From Agaribacillus aureus (lineage in GTDB: Bacteria > Bacteroidota > Bacteroidia > Cytophagales > Cyclobacteriaceae), in contig JAUJEB010000011.1 in the NCBI GenBank assembly GCA_030442055.1, forward strand, positions 62,001 to 126,000: 64,000 nucleotides of DNA, read 5' to 3'. The position numbers and the translations under genes are program-made. Position 1 is the first letter of the stretch; each line of letters starts with the position of its first letter. Below, in pieces: positions 33,907-43,630 of the stretch. The notes under the pieces are model-generated. The model saw nothing but the letters and a program-made list of their open reading frames with translations. It was not told where the DNA came from and did no database searches.

Positions 33907-35877
33907 TTATTTTACAATTAACTTAGCTCTCATCGTGTATGAATGGCCTGGGAAAGTACAGACGATCCAATATTCCCCTCTCCGCTTTGGCACTTGAAAA
34001 TATATCTTTTCAGTCGTCTCGGGCTGAAGGATCCCAGTATGGAAAAGTACCAAATCCGTATCCGGAACATAATTCAGATCCGGTCCCTCTAAGCCAAGCG
34101 CCACTGCCATTTCACCAACCTTGTCGGGCGAATCGGGCCCGGGTTGCACAATGACCAGGTTATGGAGCATATCATCATTATTGTTAAATGTGATTTCTAC
34201 CCGGCTGTTGCGTTCCACTTCCAGCTCAGTCACATCAAATTTTAGTCCCGGTTTGGTACCAACAACCAGCTTTTTATCCGGGCCATCCATCCAGGTCGCA
34301 GGTATTTCCGTTACCCTTTTGGGCTGTTTCAAATTTTTGCCGGAATTGGATGCGCCGGCAAGCTGAGGAGATTTCAATACCCCGCCAGGAACCTCATTCA
34401 ATGTATAATAACCGGTATCGTGTAATAGTGACTCGCCGGTACGGGATTTTACCCCAAAAATCTTCAACTGATGTATGAAGCCTAATCTCATGCCGTGGAT
34501 CGTAAGCTTTACGCTCAAGCCATCTTCCGACACTTCTGCCTTGTGTACCATCGCCTTTTGCTGATCGACAATGGGGCTACCATAGGTATTGTGGTAATGG
34601 TAGGTAAAAGTTGCCAGCTTGTAGGACGAAGGTTTCCCGGCGGCCTCTCTGTTTACCGGCTTTGTAAATTCCAGGGCAAATCCGTCACTTAGTGCTTTTA
34701 TGGTCTTTATTTCGAAGGGTGTTTTGCCGGTCCACACCAGTCTTTGTAACCCGTATACCTCCTTGCCGGTAGAAGCCCACCCCCGGCTGGTCATCCCTAC
34801 AAACATACTGGCATCGCTCCCCCAGATCATTCTTAAAATACCTGACGAAAAGCCTTCGCGAAACGGAAAGGCCGCTCCCTGGTAGACGCCATTCACCTTT
34901 TCCATAAAAACGCGCATAATTTTACTGTGTCCCTGATCGCCGATCAGCATCTGCCCCTCAAATGGGCCAAATTTGCCGGCATTGTTATCGATTAGTATGT
35001 CGGAGGTTGAAATCCCTAAAATGGTATGGGGAAACCATATGGCAGGCGTCTTGAGCGCGGGAATTTGTTTTGCATATTCATACAAGCTAAGACCGGATTC
35101 CTCTTCGATTTCCTCTGGCTTCAGGGTCAGTGGGGACTTCGGATCGTCGGTCCATCGCAGTCCGGCCGGGTTTCCCGCAAAATCTCCTGACTCTAAATGC
35201 GTCATCCTGCCGGAACCAACCCAGTCACCCTGATTTTCGGTATAAAAAATATCCCCCTGATCATTCACACCAAAACCTGCCGGCGATCTCAACCCTGTAG
35301 CAATAGGTGTCATGTCACCTTCAGGTGTTATTTTCAGCATCCAGCCTCGCCACTTTACCAGGCTGGCGCCGTAGCCAATCCAGCCCAGGTTCAGCGTCAC
35401 CAGCATGTCTCCGTTAGCCATAAATTTGGGGCCATAGGAATAATCGTGGTAATTTCCTGATAAAGGCCAGGCATAGATGGTTTTATATAGGTCTGCCTTC
35501 CCGTCCCCGTCGTTATCCTCCAGCCGCGTAAGCTCGCCTCTTTGTGCCAGGTAGAACCCCTTGTCTTTATAGCCCAATCCAAGCGCTTCATGTAAGCCAT
35601 GGGCAAATTTCCGATATACCGGTCTCGAACCATAGGGTTTGTCTATCAGCCATACTTCGCCTCTTCGCGTGGAAACACCCAATTGATCGTTATCGGTAAG
35701 CGCTAACCCGCCGACTTCCAGGACAACATCTCCCGGAATTGGCACATCTACAATTTTGTAGTATTTAGACTCTTTTGCCTGAATGTCTGCGCTGGTCTGG
35801 GCAAAGGTTAACTGACCCCCGCTCCAAAGACATATCAGCAGTAAATATCTTTTGCTTATTTTCTGTATAATTATCAT
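33907..35877 (-). CDS. Exported beta-propeller (PQQ-sugar-dehydrogenase-like) fused to a cupredoxin
   Basis: A 656-residue protein with a signal peptide ending TFAQ. Residues about 40-430 resemble the six-bladed propeller of soluble PQQ/glucose-dehydrogenase-like proteins (GGLALTDNDQLGVSTRRGEVWLI-type opening, TGLRSPAGFGVN, a calcium-like NDGDGKADL loop). The last 110 residues form a cupredoxin whose type 1 copper ligands are all present: His572 (MLHNLV), Cys640, His645 and Met649 (CTFPGHSYTM). This suggests transfer of electrons from sugar oxidation to copper and then a heme protein. PQQ binding itself cannot be confirmed. It follows the DUF1080-PA14 gene by 16 bases. Confidence 0.8.
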   Translation of the reverse strand: MIIIQKISKRYLLLICLWSGGQLTFAQTSADIQAKESKYYKIVDVPIPGDVVLEVGGLALTDNDQLGVSTRRGEVWLIDKPYGSRPVYRKFAHGLHEALGLGYKDKGFYLAQRGELTRLEDNDGDGKADLYKTIYAWPLSGNYHDYSYGPKFMANGDMLVTLNLGWIGYGASLVKWRGWMLKITPEGDMTPIATGLRSPAGFGVNDQGDIFYTENQGDWVGSGRMTHLESGDFAGNPAGLRWTDDPKSPLTLKPEEIEEESGLSLYEYAKQIPALKTPAIWFPHTILGISTSDILIDNNAGKFGPFEGQMLIGDQGHSKIMRVFMEKVNGVYQGAAFPFREGFSSGILRMIWGSDASMFVGMTSRGWASTGKEVYGLQRLVWTGKTPFEIKTIKALSDGFALEFTKPVNREAAGKPSSYKLATFTYHYHNTYGSPIVDQQKAMVHKAEVSEDGLSVKLTIHGMRLGFIHQLKIFGVKSRTGESLLHDTGYYTLNEVPGGVLKSPQLAGASNSGKNLKQPKRVTEIPATWMDGPDKKLVVGTKPGLKFDVTELEVERNSRVEITFNNNDDMLHNLVIVQPGPDSPDKVGEMAVALGLEGPDLNYVPDTDLVLFHTGILQPETTEKIYFQVPKRRGEYWIVCTFPGHSYTMRAKLIVK

Positions 35878-35893
35878 GCTCCAATCCTTTAAA

Positions 35894-37792
35894 TTACCAG
35901 GTGATCGTGTAAGTAATCATATGACTTCCTTTTGGTATTTTTATCAACAGTTCTTCCTTTCCCGATGCTTGCCTGATGGTCGGTGTCAGGTTTTCATTTC
36001 CTGAAAAATCAACAAAATAATTTTTATCATCTATGGCATAAATGTTATCAGGAAGTGCATCAATAATAGTTCCTTCACCTAATTTGTGCCAGATATCTTT
36101 GTCTGCATCTGTGGATATGATTCGTTCCAATTGTCTTATCGTATCCGAAGGAATGAACTTATAGGAAATAACAGACCCGTCCAGCGCCATAGAAAATGTT
36201 GGTGCCCCTTGCCGGTCAAGCCGGTAACCTAATTGTTTATAAGTTACATTTGCAGGGATACTGTCCGGCCAGTTGGTCTTATCATTTTTCAACAAGGCAA
36301 AATCCGGATAACCGTGAATTGACAGAACGGGGAACCCAATCGGTGTCCCCAACTGCTGACCACCACGGGCATGCCACATTTTGGTGGCGTCCAAAAAGCC
36401 ATCATTCCAGGTTTGAATAAGAGAACCGAAAGCAAGATCTACGGCATAGTTAATACCTTCCGGCGTGGCAACTGAGATACAATGGGTTCTTTTACTGCCG
36501 CGGTGCATTAGAAAACTTCTTTGCAAGACCGTTTCATCTAAAGCTTTGATCACAATGGCATCCGGTTCATTGCCCTGGCCAGATATGACGGATTGTGGCG
36601 CATGAAGCCCCTGTTTGGGGATACCCGGTCCTTCCACCGATAAGGTAAAACCTCTTTGATAAGGCCGGTGTTTATTGTATATCAACGTGAAAGGCACCGC
36701 TCCCTGAGGCAGGGATACCAGTCCAAACCCCGGTTCGGCCATGCTGAAATCTCCATTTAAATCAACAATAGTATCGTTGTTAATTAATAACATCCCTCCT
36801 CCTCTATGTATGGCAAATTCGAAAAGGTAGTCACCTGCTTCGGGAATAACCATTTTCCCATCATATACCAGCACCTTTCGCGGGTTTTGACCCGTAGCCA
36901 TGGCCGACGAGATGGAATCAGCGTTTATTTCGCTTCCTACCGTTAAAGTGTCAAAATCCGGTATGGTCTGCGAAGTGCTTTCATACGTCTTCATCGTCAT
37001 ATCCTCGATGGATACCTGTTTATCTCCGAACAATTTATACTTCATATTTTTAAATGCCACGGGTCCGTGATCTCCCTGAATCATTAATGGGCCCATCGCC
37101 TGTTCATCCTGAAAAGCAGCTGCGCGGGTTGGGCCGGTTATTTCCTGGTTTTTATGCAAAAGGGCGCCATTGAGCCAAACTTCCTCAAACCAGGCGTTTT
37201 TCACTTTCTTTCCGGCTGTATCGAATTTTGGTGCGTGAAATTTAATTTTAAAATGTTGCCACAGTCCAGGCGCTTTTGCGGCATTGACGGCAGGTGGGTG
37301 GCCTTCATAGCCTCTGCTACCCTTTTCCTTTGTTTGGTCCCATCTTTGGTATATACCGCCCATATCGCCATGCCTGGGTTGCTTCTCGCCCCAGCTATCC
37401 AAAAGCTGCACCTCGTACCTTCCCTGAAAGTACAGTCCTGAGTTGGAATGAATTGGCATCATGACATCCACCTCTAATTCTATATCTCCATGTTCGAATA
37501 CCGTAAAAAGGTTATCTTTCATTCCTTTTTCGGGCAGGTTGAGGAGTATACCTTTCCCCGGTGAAGCAACAAATGTTCTTTTTTTATTTAAATCAACATA
37601 GGCATCTCCCACGGTTTGCCAGTTTTTAGCCACAGGTTGAAAATCTGTCATATCATCTAAATTGACCCTGGTGAAAGGCAGGGACTCCATGGGTTTGTCC
37701 TCCTGCAATGCCTCAGTTTCCGAAGGTATTTCAGCGCATGACACCAGGAGGTATGGTAACCATAGAGAAAAAAGTTTTGCAAGTTGCTTCAT
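35894..37792 (-). CDS. DUF1080 + PA14-like lipoprotein with C-terminal propeller-associated domain
   Basis: A 632-residue lipoprotein (signal ending LLVSC, Cys19). Residues about 45-265 are a DUF1080 domain (NSGLYFQGRYEVQLLDSWG, LWQHFKIKFHAPKF, MKYKLFG). Residues about 275-400 resemble PA14 (AGDYLFEFAIHRGGGMLLINND). The C-terminal part contains NYAVDLAFGSLIQTWNDGF and LGYRLDRQG.PTF, a segment that often accompanies PVC-type heme and propeller proteins in Bacteroidota and Planctomycetes. Together with its two neighbours it looks like one functional set acting on oxidised sugars. The enzyme activity is not shown by sequence alone. Confidence 0.75.
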   Translation of the reverse strand: MKQLAKLFSLWLPYLLVSCAEIPSETEALQEDKPMESLPFTRVNLDDMTDFQPVAKNWQTVGDAYVDLNKKRTFVASPGKGILLNLPEKGMKDNLFTVFEHGDIELEVDVMMPIHSNSGLYFQGRYEVQLLDSWGEKQPRHGDMGGIYQRWDQTKEKGSRGYEGHPPAVNAAKAPGLWQHFKIKFHAPKFDTAGKKVKNAWFEEVWLNGALLHKNQEITGPTRAAAFQDEQAMGPLMIQGDHGPVAFKNMKYKLFGDKQVSIEDMTMKTYESTSQTIPDFDTLTVGSEINADSISSAMATGQNPRKVLVYDGKMVIPEAGDYLFEFAIHRGGGMLLINNDTIVDLNGDFSMAEPGFGLVSLPQGAVPFTLIYNKHRPYQRGFTLSVEGPGIPKQGLHAPQSVISGQGNEPDAIVIKALDETVLQRSFLMHRGSKRTHCISVATPEGINYAVDLAFGSLIQTWNDGFLDATKMWHARGGQQLGTPIGFPVLSIHGYPDFALLKNDKTNWPDSIPANVTYKQLGYRLDRQGAPTFSMALDGSVISYKFIPSDTIRQLERIISTDADKDIWHKLGEGTIIDALPDNIYAIDDKNYFVDFSGNENLTPTIRQASGKEELLIKIPKGSHMITYTITW

Positions 37793-37841
37793 GTATCAAT
37801 TTTAGGTTTAAAAATAAATTGGTTTTATAAGTTCAGGCCGG

Positions 37842-40064
37842 CTATTCCATCAATTCCGGCATGGTCCAGTAACCATCTCTGTCTTTGTATTTTTCGCGTA
37901 TATCTCTGACCTCCCTGTTACCTACCAGCGTGGTGTCATTCAAATGACGCACGTAGCTTAAAACACTGGCAATCCAGGCATTGTCATTATTTCCCATCGG
38001 CAGCATGACACCGCTGTATTCTTTTCCATCAACAGGCCCTGAGAGTCCATGGAGAAGAATCCGGATCAAGGGATCTTTGTCTCCAGTCACCCTGGGAGAA
38101 CCTACTAACGGTGGCGCTATCAATGAGTTTTCACCATTTTTTACACCCATTAGATCTTTTCCGTGACAAGTAGCGCATAGCTGTTTGTAAATGTCGTAAC
38201 CTTTTAATACTCTGTTTTTATCACCTCGCCCTCTGCCGGCCAATTGTTGCTTGAGTATTTGCAATTCGGAATCATCCTTTTTCAAACTTTCACGAACGGA
38301 AGTCGCTATGACTTCGTGATTTTCAAATTGTTTCAACAGGGCATTTAGCAGTTGCGTGGCTTCGACGCCAGGGCTATACCGTAAAGTCAATGCCAGTTGA
38401 TTGACAACGTTGATGTCTTCATCTGACAGAAACCTATTCAATAAGGGTAGCATCTCCGGATCACCTTGCTTCAAAAACTCCTCGCTTAACCTGATGGCCG
38501 CCATTCGCACCCTGGAATCGGGGTCGTCATATTTTTTGATCAGCAACGCTTTGTCTATCACACCTAAACCTTCCAGGGTCCAGAGTGCATGCACCCGTTC
38601 CAATGCATAATCTTTGTCTCCAAAAAATTGGGACCAAAACGGCTCGTTATCCAAAGCTATTTCTTTTAGTGCCGGTACTACGGATTGATCTTTTTTTAGG
38701 ATTATCAGCTTTTGGGCAGTATTTCTATACCATCCGTTGGGATGTCCCAGGTAATCCAGTAACTCATGAGGGGTCTTGTCCAGCAGATGAGGTGTTTCAT
38801 CCGGTGTTATTCCTTCATGCACAATGCGGTAAATTCTTCCTTTACCAATGTTCTTGTCCAGTCCTTTGCGGATAATCACCGGTCTTATATGGCTTCCCTC
38901 CCTTGTCCAGGCACTCTCCTGAATTATACCCCGGTACATATCGACAATGTAAAGGCATCCATCAGGTCCTGTTTTTGCCTGCACCGGCCTGAAGTTCAAA
39001 TCGGTAGAGGCCAAAAATTCCCTTTTGTCATAGGCGTTGTAAAGCACCTTTTTGCCGTTTTCATTCATCACCTTGGCCCTTCGCACCAACCTGCCCACAG
39101 GTTCGGGAATAAAAAGATCGCCATAAGCTGCTGGCGGCAATCGATGTCCCCGGAAAATTTCCTGCCCGGCAACACCGGTAAAATGATTAAGCGTTCCCTC
39201 CTCTCTCAACCTCCTCTCCGCACCGCCTTGAACGTCGGGCGTACCGACTACAGGCCACGGTTCTATAAAACCATCTGCCAGGCGACCTTCAAGGTTTACG
39301 TGGCCATATACGGCGGGCTGCTGAAATCCAAAGGCGGGGTTTTCCCCACCGGCGGTAGAGAAAAACATGGTTCCGGTATCATCCTGTGTTAAGCCCCATT
39401 GCCCTCCGGGCGTATTATCTAGTGTATCTACTTCAATAGCACCATCTGTAAACCGGAATCGCAGCGGGAGTGTTGTCACATAAAGCCAATTATCCAGATT
39501 CCAAATCAGGCCACTTTGCTGGTGCTCCAGGTTACCGCCACGGCGATTGGGATTGGAAAAGATATTTACCTTCTCATCTGCCACGCCGTCGTTATCGGTG
39601 TCCCTGTAGCTCCAGAGGTCGTAGGAATAAGTTTCATTAATAATCACCCGGTCATCCAATGGCAATATCATTCTGGGCAAGACAAGGCTATCAATAAATA
39701 CGGTACTTTTGTCCATTTTTCCATCACCGTCGACATCCTCCAATCTCCTCACTTTGCTGATGGGTTCATCGGTACCATCGCCATCGACATTTTGCATGTA
39801 GGTGTTCATCTCTGCTACATACATCCGTCCGTTTCCATCCCAGGCAATCGCCACGGGCTCGTGGATCATCGGTTCACTTGCCACGAGTTCTACACGGTAG
39901 CCCTTTGGCAGATAAAAAGTTTTCATACTTTCTTCCGGCGAAAGAAAATCTATGGGCGGGTCCCGGACTATTTCAGGTCTTTCATAAATTTCATCCTGGT
40001 ATTCTTTCTTTCCACACGCCGCTAATGTAAGGACTGAAAGTATGATGATGCCTTTTCGAATCAT
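37842..40064 (-). CDS. PVC-type heme-binding dehydrogenase-like lipoprotein (propeller, HEAT, cytochrome c)
   Basis: A 740-residue lipoprotein (signal ending LAAC, Cys17). The first 380 residues form a membrane-bound-dehydrogenase-type propeller (PKGYRVELVASEPMIHEPVAIAWD-like opening, calcium-type DVDGDGKMDKS and DTDNDGVADE loops). HEAT-like helices cover about 440-600. A class I cytochrome c follows with CATCH at 630-634 and a likely axial Met in VMLPMG. The order propeller-HEAT-heme is the typical PVC-type layout. The neighbouring cupredoxin and DUF1080 genes suggest an electron path from sugar to heme. The donor and acceptor are inference. Confidence 0.85.
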   Translation of the reverse strand: MIRKGIIILSVLTLAACGKKEYQDEIYERPEIVRDPPIDFLSPEESMKTFYLPKGYRVELVASEPMIHEPVAIAWDGNGRMYVAEMNTYMQNVDGDGTDEPISKVRRLEDVDGDGKMDKSTVFIDSLVLPRMILPLDDRVIINETYSYDLWSYRDTDNDGVADEKVNIFSNPNRRGGNLEHQQSGLIWNLDNWLYVTTLPLRFRFTDGAIEVDTLDNTPGGQWGLTQDDTGTMFFSTAGGENPAFGFQQPAVYGHVNLEGRLADGFIEPWPVVGTPDVQGGAERRLREEGTLNHFTGVAGQEIFRGHRLPPAAYGDLFIPEPVGRLVRRAKVMNENGKKVLYNAYDKREFLASTDLNFRPVQAKTGPDGCLYIVDMYRGIIQESAWTREGSHIRPVIIRKGLDKNIGKGRIYRIVHEGITPDETPHLLDKTPHELLDYLGHPNGWYRNTAQKLIILKKDQSVVPALKEIALDNEPFWSQFFGDKDYALERVHALWTLEGLGVIDKALLIKKYDDPDSRVRMAAIRLSEEFLKQGDPEMLPLLNRFLSDEDINVVNQLALTLRYSPGVEATQLLNALLKQFENHEVIATSVRESLKKDDSELQILKQQLAGRGRGDKNRVLKGYDIYKQLCATCHGKDLMGVKNGENSLIAPPLVGSPRVTGDKDPLIRILLHGLSGPVDGKEYSGVMLPMGNNDNAWIASVLSYVRHLNDTTLVGNREVRDIREKYKDRDGYWTMPELME

Positions 40065-40169
40065 AAAAAAATATTGGTTTGATTAATCTTAAAATTTACT
40101 ATTCACATTTAATTGTCATCCGGCGCACCAAGGTTGATAAAATGTCTGTTGATTGCACGCTTTCTTTAA

Positions 40170-41795
40170 TCACTTGTCCCAATGTTGATCAATAATGGAT
40201 TGAATATGGGGATAATTTTTGTCTGTCTCCCTAAATGTGGACCTTAACGATAATAGTGTCTTTTTCAAATCTGCTGTGATGTCCTCATATCCCTGCTTGC
40301 CATACAGATTGTTCATCTCGAAAGGGTCGTTGGCCAAATCGTAAAGTTCCCATCCCGGCGGCGTAAAATACTCAAATGGAATTTTTACACTGAAAGGCAC
40401 TTTTTCATGAGGCCAGTTACTTTCCTTTTTCCTTTTTATGTAATCGCAGCCATAAAAGAATATGAGCTTATATTCCTTCGATCTTACCCCAAAATGAGCG
40501 GGATTGGCATGGGCATGCGCCATATGCATCCAATATCTGTAGTAAGTAGCTTTTCGCCAGTCTTTGGGTTCTTTGCCCGTCGATAAAATCTCCCTGAAGC
40601 TTTTGCCCTGCATGTAATCGGGCACCTTGCCACCACCCAATTCTATGATAGTAGGTGCAAAGTCGGTATTGTTGATAATGGCGTCCGTTCTGGTACCGCT
40701 GCTGATCATTTTTGGATACCTCACCAAAAAGGGCATGCGCATGGATTCCTCATACATCCACCGTTTATCGATATAATCGTGTTCACCCAGCATAAAGCCC
40801 TGATCCCCCGTATAAATTATAACTGTATTGTCCATCAGTCCCTCTTCCTCCAGGTAATCAAACAGGCGTTTTACATTGTCATCCACTCCCTTTACACACC
40901 GCAAATAGCGTTTCAGGTATTCCTGATAAGCCAGATGTGTATATTCGGGGTCTGGTATCTGCTGATCAATTTTCATATGTTGCCCCATATTCCGGTTCTG
41001 GTTACGGTGCGAGACCGAGGAACCTATATGAGGAATCATCGTTCCATTTTCTCCCCTGGTGGCTATGGAGCCGTTATTGCGATTGTAATACAAACTTGCC
41101 GGTTCCGGGATTTCCGTGTTTTCAAGGTAGTCGGCATATCTCGGCGCAAACTCAAACATATCATGGGGTGCCTTAAAATGATGCATCAGGAAAAACGGTT
41201 TGGTCTTATCCCTTGCTTTCAGCCATTTTAGAGATTGATCGGTAATTATATCACTGGAATGCCCGGAATATTGATGTCCCGGTATCGTTTCCATCTTGCC
41301 CCTTCGCTTGACTTCGACGGTTTCGGTAGATCCTTTTTCATACAGAATTGAATTGAAATAGCTTCCCTGGCCGTGCAGGACATTATAATAATCAAAAGCC
41401 TCCGGGGCTTCTTTCAGATGCCATTTGCCAATAACCGCGGTTTCATAGCCCAGTTTTTTCATTTCATGGGCGAGGTATTGGTTTTCAGCTTTCAGCCTGC
41501 CACTCAAATCCAGCACACCGTTGGCCTGGCTATATTGCCCGGTCATGACGGTGGCCCTGGAAGGCGTGCAGATGGAATTGGTACAAAATGCATTCTCAAA
41601 CAAAATCCCCTCATGCGCCAGACGGTCGATGGTAGGCGTAGGATTCAATTTTGCCAGCCGGCTGCCATATACGCCAAAGGCCTGTGAAGTATGGTCATCA
41701 GACATGATGTACAGGATATTGGGCTTTTCCTGCGCCAAAGAGGTCATTGAGGTGGTGACCAATGCTAGTAATACGAAAAAGTTTAAACGACTCAT
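40170..41795 (-). CDS. Family S1 sulfatase (CTPSR), DDHTSQ type
   Basis: A 541-residue sulfatase with a cleavable signal (ending SLAQ). Motifs are MSDDHTSQAFGVYG, formylglycine site Cys76 in CTPSR preceded by NAFCTNSI, VIGKWHLKE and GDQGFMLGEHDY. It is a clear paralog of the sulfatase at 16117, differing mainly by insertions around residues 200-250. It heads the long minus-strand run, with a consensus-like promoter 54 bases upstream. Complete and of normal length. Confidence 0.92.
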   Translation of the reverse strand: MSRLNFFVLLALVTTSMTSLAQEKPNILYIMSDDHTSQAFGVYGSRLAKLNPTPTIDRLAHEGILFENAFCTNSICTPSRATVMTGQYSQANGVLDLSGRLKAENQYLAHEMKKLGYETAVIGKWHLKEAPEAFDYYNVLHGQGSYFNSILYEKGSTETVEVKRRGKMETIPGHQYSGHSSDIITDQSLKWLKARDKTKPFFLMHHFKAPHDMFEFAPRYADYLENTEIPEPASLYYNRNNGSIATRGENGTMIPHIGSSVSHRNQNRNMGQHMKIDQQIPDPEYTHLAYQEYLKRYLRCVKGVDDNVKRLFDYLEEEGLMDNTVIIYTGDQGFMLGEHDYIDKRWMYEESMRMPFLVRYPKMISSGTRTDAIINNTDFAPTIIELGGGKVPDYMQGKSFREILSTGKEPKDWRKATYYRYWMHMAHAHANPAHFGVRSKEYKLIFFYGCDYIKRKKESNWPHEKVPFSVKIPFEYFTPPGWELYDLANDPFEMNNLYGKQGYEDITADLKKTLLSLRSTFRETDKNYPHIQSIIDQHWDK

Positions 41796-41848
41796 TTATT
41801 TGTATTCATAAGTTAAATTAAGAGGTAATATGTTCCGTTTCTCCATGC

Positions 41849-41878
41849 CAAAACTACTATTGCCACTGCCTTTCCAAA
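41849..41878 (-). promoter_or_regulatory. Bacteroidota-type promoter for the 41795-12742 run
   Basis: On the minus strand TTTG (41878-41875), an 18-base spacer and TAGTTTTG (41856-41849) match the Bacteroidota consensus TTTG-N19 to 21-TAnnTTTG except for a spacer one base short. Expected start of transcription is near 41842, giving a leader of about 47 bases before the sulfatase ATG. Confidence 0.55.
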
Positions 41879-42053
41879 ATGATCGATGGATCTCCTGATG
41901 TGTAGCTCAGGTATGGCAAAAGATCTTAAATCTCGTTGCTTTTTACATCAATTGCTTTCTATATTTTGCTAAACACTGACTTTTTCTTGTCATTTTGATT
42001 GGTTTATGAAATTGAATAATAATTACTGCCTACAAACACGGGCACACGCTTCC

Positions 42054-42109
42054 GTTTCACTCATGCGTGCGCCAGCTACGCGTTTCACTCAAGCACGCGC
42101 CAGCTGCGC
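42054..42109. repeat. Two tandem 28-base repeats
   Basis: Units at 42054-42081 and 42082-42109 both begin GTTTCACTCA and contain GCGCCAGCT.CGC, differing at four positions. They are GC-rich in an AT-rich gap and may be a REP-like element. Two copies only. Confidence 0.75.
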
Positions 42110-42130
42110 TTGGGTTAATCTGTCTTAGAA

Positions 42131-43618
42131 TCAATTGAGGGATACGCGAAGTGTATCACCAACTTCTTTTTGCAGGGTCAATAGTTTTGTGTACAATTCA
42201 TTTTTAACCTCGTCATATGCTTTATCATCAATGAGATTTACCATTTCCTCCGGATCCTTTTCAAGATCAAACAGCTGTTGATGTCCATTGTGAGGATATA
42301 CAATCAGTTTATGTTTATCTGTTCTGACCATTCTTTGAAAATGCCTGTAATTCCCAAATATGGCATCGTGTACTTTTTCTTCTTTGCCTTCCAAAACAGG
42401 TTTCAGACTTGGAAAATCTACTGTTTCAGGAATTGCTAAGCCCGCCAATTCGCAGGTTGTCGGATAAATGCTTTGCAGGTACATCAGGGCGTCTTTACGA
42501 ACTCCCCGCTCCAGTCCGGGGCCACTTATGATGAAGGGCATGCGTACGCTGTGGTCATATTGATTTTGTTTACCAAGTAATCCATGATGCCCCACTGCCA
42601 ACCCGTGATCGGCAGAAAAAATTATATATGTATTATCGGCTTTTCCGCTTTGTTCGAGCGCCTTCAATATACGTCCAATCTCGTGATCCATATGGGTAAT
42701 GATGGCGTAATACTCACTTCTATGCACCTGTACCTGGTTTTCGGTGCGGGGGAAGGGCGCCAGGTTTTCATCTCTTAGTTTATGATCTCCCTGATCAAAT
42801 GGGTGTTCTGGCACAAAATTTTCCGGCACCTCAATGTTTTCCGGCGGATACATATCCACATAGGATTTTGGTGACTGCCGCGGATCGTGTGGTGCATTAA
42901 AAGACACGTACATGAAAAAGGGGTCATCGGAATTTTTTCCCTGGTTTTGAAGAAAACTAATAGCATTGTCAGCATATAATTCAGAGGTATGCTGCTCAAC
43001 TCTGTAGTCCGGCCCAATGTGCTTGTTTCCATTTTCATCATATACAATATCTTTAACCTTAGGGGTCCAATGGCCTGTAAAAATGGGATCCCAGGCATTC
43101 CAACTGTTATTTTCAGCCGTGGGGCGTCCATAGCCCGGCTTCCATTTATGTTCTGGATGCATAGTTTCGTACATGCCTTTGCCAATACTTTTGGCATATT
43201 TGAAACTCTTTAAGACCGTTGCGTCCTTATTGTGCCATTTGCCGGTGAAAAAAGTTTCATAACCCGCTTTGGTAAAGGTCTCGCCCCAAAGCTGATTGTG
43301 GTTAACTCCTTCGCGTGCTGCGAACATATATTGGCCTGAAATAAGCATGGCACGACTGGCTATGCACACCGCTCCTCCCCAGGAACCCTGGTTAAAGCAG
43401 TGGGTAAAAACGACACCCTCCGCCGCCAACCTATCCAAATTCGGAGTTTTCACTTCCGCGTTATTCAGGGAATTAATGGACGCATAAGTTTGGTCATCGG
43501 CAAAAAGGAAGAGGAAATTCGGGCGAGATTCGGTTTTCTCTTCCTGATGGTCTCCGTCGCCACAACCTGCGAGATATATTAAAAACAGGGCTATCAATAA
43601 AGTCGGTATTTTCTTCAT
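42131..43618 (-). CDS. Family S1 sulfatase (CIASR)
   Basis: A 495-residue lipoprotein sulfatase (signal ending LAGC, Cys19, followed by acidic GDGD). The formylglycine site is Cys85 in CIASR, within SWGGAVCIASRAMLISG; Ala instead of Pro at the third position is allowed in family S1. Other elements are FADDQTYASI, TGKWHNK and SADHGLAVGHHG. The DHG/GHHG pattern sets it apart from the other sulfatases here and resembles choline-sulfatase-like groups. It starts 12 bases after the GH29 gene stop, so it is probably the last gene of the 52825-42131 unit. Confidence 0.9.
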   Translation of the reverse strand: MKKIPTLLIALFLIYLAGCGDGDHQEEKTESRPNFLFLFADDQTYASINSLNNAEVKTPNLDRLAAEGVVFTHCFNQGSWGGAVCIASRAMLISGQYMFAAREGVNHNQLWGETFTKAGYETFFTGKWHNKDATVLKSFKYAKSIGKGMYETMHPEHKWKPGYGRPTAENNSWNAWDPIFTGHWTPKVKDIVYDENGNKHIGPDYRVEQHTSELYADNAISFLQNQGKNSDDPFFMYVSFNAPHDPRQSPKSYVDMYPPENIEVPENFVPEHPFDQGDHKLRDENLAPFPRTENQVQVHRSEYYAIITHMDHEIGRILKALEQSGKADNTYIIFSADHGLAVGHHGLLGKQNQYDHSVRMPFIISGPGLERGVRKDALMYLQSIYPTTCELAGLAIPETVDFPSLKPVLEGKEEKVHDAIFGNYRHFQRMVRTDKHKLIVYPHNGHQQLFDLEKDPEEMVNLIDDKAYDEVKNELYTKLLTLQKEVGDTLRVSLN

Positions 43619-43630
43619 AAAATTTTTATC

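Larger units (their letters stand above)
41796..42130. other. Intergenic region with promoter and a two-copy direct repeat
   Basis: These 335 bases carry no gene. Next to the sulfatase start lies a promoter (41849-41878). Near the other end two head-to-tail 28-base repeats occur (42054-42109), just before the stop codon of the next sulfatase. The middle part is AT-rich with no clear structure. Confidence 0.7.

Noticed and set aside
38766..40025. Long plus-strand open frames (208 and 169 codons) opposite the PVC-type heme protein gene
   Set aside because: They lie wholly antisense to a well-supported gene, have no signal, domain or family pattern, and their composition follows the opposite strand's codon structure.
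40779..41231. 150-codon plus-strand frame opposite a sulfatase gene
   Set aside because: Antisense shadow of the sulfatase at 40170 with no recognisable features.
42054..42109. Two 28-base repeats considered as a minimal CRISPR
   Set aside because: The copies are adjacent with no spacer and there are no cas genes.
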